From NCBI RefSeq assembly GCF_900996245.1, contig NZ_CAAJGK010000038.1, positions 62,001 to 126,000 of the forward strand: DNA of 64,000 nt. Direction: 5' to 3'. This DNA is from Paraburkholderia sp. BCC1886. GTDB lineage: Bacteria > Pseudomonadota > Gammaproteobacteria > Burkholderiales > Burkholderiaceae. Position 1 is the stretch's first letter. Each line of letters starts with the position of its first letter. The translations under genes were made by a program, and so were the position numbers. Under the pieces are notes generated by a model. The model saw only the letters and a list, made by a program, of their open reading frames with translations. It was not told the origin of the DNA and did no database searches. Positions 59,108 to 64,000 of the stretch are shown piece by piece.

Positions 59108-59875
59108 ATGCAAGAAACCACTCTCGGCGTCGCCATCATCACGAAAAACGCGGCCGTGCGACTGGCCGACTGTTTGCGGGCCGTCGCCTTCGCCGATCAG
59201 ATCGTGGTGATCGACGGCGGCAGTACCGACGGCAGCGCGGAGATTGCCCGCGCTCACGGCGCGCGAGTGATCGAGCAAACCGACTGGCCGGGTTTCGGCC
59301 CGCAAAAGAATCGCGCGGTGGACGCGCTCACGACCGACTGGATTCTCTCGCTGGACGCCGACGAGATCGTGTCACCCGAACTCGCCGCGGCCATCCGCGC
59401 GGCGCTTGCCGCGCCCACGGCCGATGTCTACGCGGTGGACCGTTTGTCGAGTTTTTGCGGCCAGTGGGTGCATCACAGCGGCTGGTATCCGGACTGGATT
59501 CCGCGTTTGTTCAAGCGTGGCGCTGCGCGTTTTTCCGCCGACCTCGTGCACGAGCGACTCGTTTTCGATACGCCGGCGCAGCGTCTCACGGGCAAGCTCA
59601 TGCACTACTCGTACGAAGACTTCGAGGGCGTGCTGCGCAAGCTCGATACGTATTCGACGGCGGGTGCGCAGCAACGCCATGCGAAGGGTAAGCGCAGCAG
59701 CTTCGGCCAGGCGCTCGGGCGCGGACTTTGGGCATTCGTGCGAACTTACGTGTTGCGGCGTGGCTTTCTCGATGGCCGCGCCGGCTTCATGATCGCGGTG
59801 TTCAACGCGGAAACCGTGTATTACCGGTTTCTCAAGCTTGCCTGGCTGGAGCGGGCCGATCGAAGCCGCGAATGA
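59108..59875 (+). CDS. waaE: WaaE/KdtX-type core glycosyltransferase
   Basis: The 255-residue GT2 protein has LGVAIITKNAAVRLADCL, VIDGGSTDGS, WILSLDADEIV (DXD) and SGWYPDWIPRLFKRG, as in the WaaE/KdtX beta-1,4-glucosyltransferases of the LPS inner core. Its product length is normal. Its last codons and stop lie in the first unit of an 11/12-bp tandem repeat. Confidence 0.9.
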   Translation: MQETTLGVAIITKNAAVRLADCLRAVAFADQIVVIDGGSTDGSAEIARAHGARVIEQTDWPGFGPQKNRAVDALTTDWILSLDADEIVSPELAAAIRAALAAPTADVYAVDRLSSFCGQWVHHSGWYPDWIPRLFKRGAARFSADLVHERLVFDTPAQRLTGKLMHYSYEDFEGVLRKLDTYSTAGAQQRHAKGKRSSFGQALGRGLWAFVRTYVLRRGFLDGRAGFMIAVFNAETVYYRFLKLAWLERADRSRE

Positions 59876-59961
59876 AGGGGCGAATGAAGGGGCGAATGAG
59901 GGGCGAATGAGGGGCGAATGAAGGGGCGAATGAAGGGGCGAATGAAGGGGCGATTGAGGGG
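59869..59961. repeat. 11/12-bp tandem repeat overlapping the waaE stop codon
   Basis: Eight units occur in a row: cgaatgaagggg five times (12 bp), cgaatgagggg twice (11 bp) and a final cgattgagggg. The first unit contains the waaE stop codon. It fills most of the gap between waaE and the converging dnaE. Confidence 0.95.
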
Positions 59962-59986
59962 CAACCTCAGGCTCGCCCTTGCCGCA

Positions 59987-62900
59987 TCAATACACGATTT
60001 CGATCGAGCTTCCCGCGAATTCTCCGCGCAATGCCGCGAGTAGTTCGTCGGTCGGTTTGACGCGCCAGGCGTCGCCCAGGCGCATTTCGCCCTCGGCATT
60101 TTCGCTGCGGTACACCACCTGAACCGCGAGCCCGTTCGGAATTTGCACCGCCTGACGTTGGCGGCCGTTGTCCCCGCCACCGTATCCGCCGCCGTTCCGG
60201 CCACCTCCGCCGCCGTTGCCGCCGCCGCGTGAAGCAGCGGGCGGCGCGGCCACCGGCGCCGGTTCGTCCTTGCCCGCGCTGTGGGCTTCGAGCACACGCC
60301 GCAACGCGAGCGCATCCGCATTGCCGTTCATCTGGACTTTCACGGCCTCCGCATAGCGACAGCGCGCGCGACCCAGGTCCATGACCGTGTCGACCGTGAA
60401 GCGAATGCCGCCCGTAAATGCGTCGTTACGCGCCGAGCCTTGCACGACCAGCAGTTCGTCTTCCTTGAACAGCGGCTTGTTGGCTTCGAAGGTCTCGTTG
60501 AAGACAGTCACTTCGCACTGGCCGGTGCCGTCGTCGAGCAGCGCAATCAGCATCTTGCCGCGCTGGGTCATCTGCGTGCGCAGCGACGCGATGACGCCAG
60601 CCACGAGCTTGTCGCGCCCCTCTTTTAACTCGCCGATTTTCTGGCGCACGAAGCGGCGCACTTCGGTTTTATAGGCATCGAAAAGATGGCCCGACAGATA
60701 GAAGCCGAGCGCCGCCTTCTCTTCCTGCAACTTCTTTTTCTCGGCCCATTCCGGCTCGTCGACCAGTTCGTGACCTTGCGACGGTGCGTCGCCCATGTCG
60801 AACAGGCCTGCCTGCATGGCATTCGCGCTCGCCTGTTCGGCGGCTTCCATAGCCAGCGACACCGATGCGATGAGTTGCGCGCGATTGGCGTGCAGGCTGT
60901 CGAACGCGCCGGCACGGATCAACGCTTCGACCGTCCGGCGATTGACGATGCGACGGTCGACCCGGTTGCAGAAGTCGAAAATATCGATGAACGGGCCTTC
61001 TTCACGTGCGCGCAGGATTTCTTCAATTGCGTTCTGACCGCTGCCCTTGATCGCGCCCAGACCGTAGCGGATGGTTTTCGAGCGCTTGCCGTCCGCTTCC
61101 GCGACCGGTTCGAAACGGTAGGCCGACAGATTCACGTCCGGCGGCAACACCGACATCCTGTTCGTCAGGCAGTCTTCGAACAGGATCTTGACCTTGTCCG
61201 TATCGTCCATGGCGAGCGACATATTCGCCGCCATGAATTCCGCCGGATGATGCGCCTTGAGCCACGCGGTGTGATACGCGAGCAGCGCATACGCGGCCGC
61301 GTGCGACTTGTTGAAGCCGTAGCCCGCGAACTTCTCCATCAAGTCGAAAATTTCGTCGGCTTTCTCGCCGGTCAGGCCGTTCTTCGCGGCGCCCTGGCGG
61401 AACAGTTCGCGATGCTCGGCCATTTCTTCGGCCTTCTTCTTACCCATCGCGCGGCGCAGCAAGTCGGCGCCGCCCAGCGAGTAGCCGCCGATGATCTGCG
61501 CCATCTGCATCACCTGCTCCTGGTAGACCATGATGCCGTAGGTCTCTTTCAGAACAGATTCGACGCGCGGGTCGGGATACTCGACCACTTCGCGCCCGTG
61601 CTTACGCGCACAGAAGCTCGGGATCAGATCCATTGGGCCCGGACGATACAACGCCACCAGCGCGATGATGTCCTCGAAGCGGTCGGGCTGCGCGTCTTTC
61701 AGCATGCCCTGCATGCCGCGGCTTTCTAGCTGGAACACGGCGACCGTGTTCGCTTTCTTGAGAATCGAGAACGACGCCGGGTCGTCGAGCGGCACCTGAG
61801 CGAGCGACCAGTCCTGTTTCGACGGATCGAGCCGGCGGATATAGCGCTCCGCCCAGTCGAGAATGGTGAGTGTGGTCAAGCCCAAAAAGTCGAACTTCAC
61901 GAGGCCGACCGCCTCCACGTCGTCCTTGTCGTACTGGCTCACCACGCCGCTTTCGTCGCCTTGCGTATAGAGCGGACAGAAGTCGGTCAGCTTGCCCGGC
62001 GCGATCAGCACGCCGCCGGCGTGCATGCCGACGTTACGCGTGAGGCCCTCCACGCGCTGTGCGAGTTCGAGCAACTGGTGCACTTCGTCTTCGTTGTCGA
62101 AGCGCTCCTGCAGCAGCGGTTCTTCCTTCATTGCGTCGGCAATCGTGACGTGCTTGCCCGGCTTGAACGGAATCAGCTTGGCAATGCCGTCCGTGAACAT
62201 GTAGCCGAGATCGAGCACCCGGCCGATGTCGCGCACCGCCGCTTTCGCGGCCATCGTGCCGAACGTCGCGATTTGCGATACCGCGTCGGCGCCGTACTTC
62301 TCCTTCACGTACTGGATGACGCGGTCGCGCCCTTGCTGACAGAAGTCGATGTCGAAGTCGGGCATCGACACGCGGTCAGGATTCAGGAAACGTTCGAACA
62401 GCAGGTTGTAGCGCAACGGATCGAGGTCGGTTACGCCGAGCGCATACGCGACCAGCGAGCCCGCGCCCGAACCCCGGCCCGGCCCGACCGGCACGCCATT
62501 GTTCTTGGCCCAGTTGATGAAGTCCGCGACGATCAGGAAGTAGCCGGGAAAGCCCATCTTGATGATGGTGCCGCACTCGAATTCGAGCCGCTGGTAGTAC
62601 GTTTCGCGTTGCGCGTCGCGCTCGGACTCGAGCGGATACAACTGCTCGAGACGTTTTTCGAGCCCCTCTTTCGACAGTTGAACGAGGTAGTCGTCGAGCG
62701 ACATGCCGTCGGGTGTCGGAAAGAGCGGCAGTTTGGGCTTGCCGAGTTCGAGCGTGAGGTTGCAACGCTTGGCGATTTCGACCGAATTGGCGAGCGCCGA
62801 TGGAATGTCGGCGAACGCCGCCGCCATCTCGTCCTGCGTGCGGAAATACTGTTCCGACGTGAAGCGTTTGGAGCGGCGCGGATTCGCAAGAATATCGCCT

Positions 62901-63574
62901 TCGGAAATACACACGCGCGCTTCGTGCGCAGTGAAGTCGTCCGGCGTCATGAACTGCATCGGGTGGGTTGCGACCACCGGCAATCTGAGCGCCGCCGCCA
63001 GCGCAACGGCCTGCTGCACGTACTGCTCGCCGCCCGGCTGCCCGCAGCGCTGCAACTCGATATAGAAGCCACCCGGAAAGACCGTCGCCCACCGCTGCGC
63101 GTTGCGCCGCGCGGCCTCTTCGTTGCCGGCCGCGAGGGCGAGCCCGACATCGCCCTGCTGCGCGCCGGACAACGCCAGCAAACCTTCGCCCAAACCGGAC
63201 TCGAGCCAGCCAGCCTCGATTTCCGCGCGGCCGCGGTACTGGTTCGTGAGCGAGGCTTTGCTCAGCAGTTCGCAGAGGTTGAGATAGCCGACCTTGTTTC
63301 TGACCAGCAACAGCAGACGCGAAGGCTTGTCGCGGTCGTCTGGATTGGTGATCCAGACGTCGCAGCCGGCAATTGGCTTCACGCCCTTGCCGCGGGCTTC
63401 TTTATAGAAACGGACGAGGCCGAACGCATTGCCGAGGTCGGTGAGCGCGAGCGCGCCTTGCCCGTCTTTGGCGGCGGCTTTGACGATGTCGTCCAGACGC
63501 ACGATGCCGTCGGCAATCGAGAATTCGGAGTGGACGCGAAGATGAACGAAGCGGGGATCTGACATGGGCGACAT
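59987..63574 (-). CDS. dnaE: DNA polymerase III alpha subunit
   Basis: The 1195-residue polymerase begins MSPMSDPRFVHLRVHSEFSI with an N-terminal PHP domain. The catalytic palm has the Asp pair in MPDFDIDFCQQGRD, and the C-terminal region has a tandem helix-hairpin-helix and an OB fold (GKMLIALLDDGTGQCEVTVF). A Gly-rich insert (SRGGGNGGGGGRNGGGYGGG) lies 65 residues before the end. It is the main replicative polymerase. GGAG with a 5-nt spacer supports the first ATG (63574) over the second (63565). Confidence 0.97.
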   Translation of the reverse strand: MSPMSDPRFVHLRVHSEFSIADGIVRLDDIVKAAAKDGQGALALTDLGNAFGLVRFYKEARGKGVKPIAGCDVWITNPDDRDKPSRLLLLVRNKVGYLNLCELLSKASLTNQYRGRAEIEAGWLESGLGEGLLALSGAQQGDVGLALAAGNEEAARRNAQRWATVFPGGFYIELQRCGQPGGEQYVQQAVALAAALRLPVVATHPMQFMTPDDFTAHEARVCISEGDILANPRRSKRFTSEQYFRTQDEMAAAFADIPSALANSVEIAKRCNLTLELGKPKLPLFPTPDGMSLDDYLVQLSKEGLEKRLEQLYPLESERDAQRETYYQRLEFECGTIIKMGFPGYFLIVADFINWAKNNGVPVGPGRGSGAGSLVAYALGVTDLDPLRYNLLFERFLNPDRVSMPDFDIDFCQQGRDRVIQYVKEKYGADAVSQIATFGTMAAKAAVRDIGRVLDLGYMFTDGIAKLIPFKPGKHVTIADAMKEEPLLQERFDNEDEVHQLLELAQRVEGLTRNVGMHAGGVLIAPGKLTDFCPLYTQGDESGVVSQYDKDDVEAVGLVKFDFLGLTTLTILDWAERYIRRLDPSKQDWSLAQVPLDDPASFSILKKANTVAVFQLESRGMQGMLKDAQPDRFEDIIALVALYRPGPMDLIPSFCARKHGREVVEYPDPRVESVLKETYGIMVYQEQVMQMAQIIGGYSLGGADLLRRAMGKKKAEEMAEHRELFRQGAAKNGLTGEKADEIFDLMEKFAGYGFNKSHAAAYALLAYHTAWLKAHHPAEFMAANMSLAMDDTDKVKILFEDCLTNRMSVLPPDVNLSAYRFEPVAEADGKRSKTIRYGLGAIKGSGQNAIEEILRAREEGPFIDIFDFCNRVDRRIVNRRTVEALIRAGAFDSLHANRAQLIASVSLAMEAAEQASANAMQAGLFDMGDAPSQGHELVDEPEWAEKKKLQEEKAALGFYLSGHLFDAYKTEVRRFVRQKIGELKEGRDKLVAGVIASLRTQMTQRGKMLIALLDDGTGQCEVTVFNETFEANKPLFKEDELLVVQGSARNDAFTGGIRFTVDTVMDLGRARCRYAEAVKVQMNGNADALALRRVLEAHSAGKDEPAPVAAPPAASRGGGNGGGGGRNGGGYGGGDNGRQRQAVQIPNGLAVQVVYRSENAEGEMRLGDAWRVKPTDELLAALRGEFAGSSIEIVY

Positions 63575-63767
63575 TGTAACTCCACCCTCCCGGAGTTTTC
63601 AGGCCAAACCAGTGCATTGGCCATCCGGCTTAGGACAGCAGGACGTAGCCCAATTGGCACACGGTTTTGCGCTGGATCAAGGGCTTAGCCATTCGGCCGA
63701 GTCGGGAAAAACGCCGGCTTGAGGGATAATGCCGGTTTCGCCCGTTACGCCTTACCGCTCCACATCT

Positions 63768-64000
63768 ATGAGTATCGTCAATCTCGCCGCGTATCATTTC
63801 GCGACCATCGAAGACACCGCCGCATGGCGCGCACCCGTCACCGACCGCTGCAACGCGCTCGGTCTGCGCGGCACCGTGCTGCTCGCGCCGGAAGGCATCA
63901 ACCTGTTCGTCGCCGGCTCGCGCGACGCGGCAGACGCCTTCATCGATTACATCCGCCACGACGCGCTGTTCGAAGGCAAGTTCGCCACGCTGCAATTCAA
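63768..64000 (+). CDS. trhO: tRNA uridine-34 hydroxylase TrhO, rhodanese family (3' end outside window)
   Basis: The frame opens [20 protein letters not shown] and includes [20 protein letters not shown], the N-terminal signature of the YceA/TrhO (UPF0176) family. Members hydroxylate U34 of tRNAs. 77 residues are in the window; the rhodanese domain with its Cys is beyond the edge. It is divergent from dnaE across 193 bp. Confidence 0.93.
   Translation, partial: MSIVNLAAYHFATIEDTAAWRAPVTDRCNALGLRGTVLLAPEGINLFVAGSRDAADAFIDYIRHDALFEGKFATLQF

Noticed and set aside
63725..63730. GATAAT considered as the -10 of the trhO promoter
   Set aside because: There is no -35 at a suitable distance, and the match is too weak to stand alone.

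Overview
The window is high-GC beta-proteobacterial chromosome, most like Paraburkholderia/Burkholderia. This rests on gene order (kdp operon; purD-hemF-nadD-rsfS-rlmH-maf-rng; msbA-waaE; dnaE), on family content (DUF4148, phasin, sigma-type fimbriae with spore-coat-U subunits, bacteriophytochrome) and on dense high-GC coding. It is a placement by recognition, not by a search. No tRNA, rRNA, CRISPR array, insertion sequence or prophage was found.

1-2.8 kb: a truncated YbbP-type ABC permease, a DUF4126 membrane protein and a SugE/Gdx guanidinium exporter, all on the minus strand. The exporter is preceded by a recognisable guanidine-II (mini-ykkC) riboswitch. 2.8-12.1 kb: the complete potassium system, read on the minus strand as a 37-aa small ORF, then kdpF-A-B-C-D-E. 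Upstream lies an unusual regulator made of two winged-helix domains. 12.8-17.2 kb: a GH18 chitinase with a small lipoprotein, then a minus-strand set of SDR, mgsA and quinone oxidoreductase.

17.5-26.1 kb: plus-strand housekeeping genes upp, yebC, purD, hemF, nadD, rsfS, rlmH, maf and rng. 26.1-29.1 kb: a DUF4148 protein and a polyhydroxyalkanoate-associated group (ribbon-helix-helix protein, PHB-type esterase, phasin). 29.3-34.5 kb: a red-light sensing locus in which bacteriophytochrome and its response regulator converge on a PAS histidine kinase and a heme oxygenase that would supply the biliverdin chromophore. 34.6-41.2 kb: MscS-type channel, HVA/Tudor protein, degenerate GGDEF-EAL protein, free-methionine sulfoxide reductase, tandem Mop protein, NlpC/P60 lipoprotein and a VOC protein.

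41.2-46.9 kb: a chaperone-usher fimbrial operon (subunit, chaperone, usher, two-domain SCPU protein) behind an AT-rich leader, with a (GGCTCG)9 repeat at the end of the usher gene. 47-52.2 kb: two transglutaminase-like proteins, a small gene with the tail of a likely duplicated copy, an HdeD-like/papain-like fusion and rdgC. 52.3-59.9 kb: LPS genes (three glycosyltransferases, O-antigen ligase, msbA, waaE) ending in an 11/12-bp tandem repeat that overlaps the waaE stop codon. 60-64 kb: dnaE and the start of trhO.

The most interesting points are the riboswitch with its exporter, the double winged-helix regulator, the small ORF leading the kdp operon, the phytochrome/heme oxygenase locus, the membrane/papain fusion and the repeats in surface-structure genes. 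No wholly unknown multi-gene system stands out.
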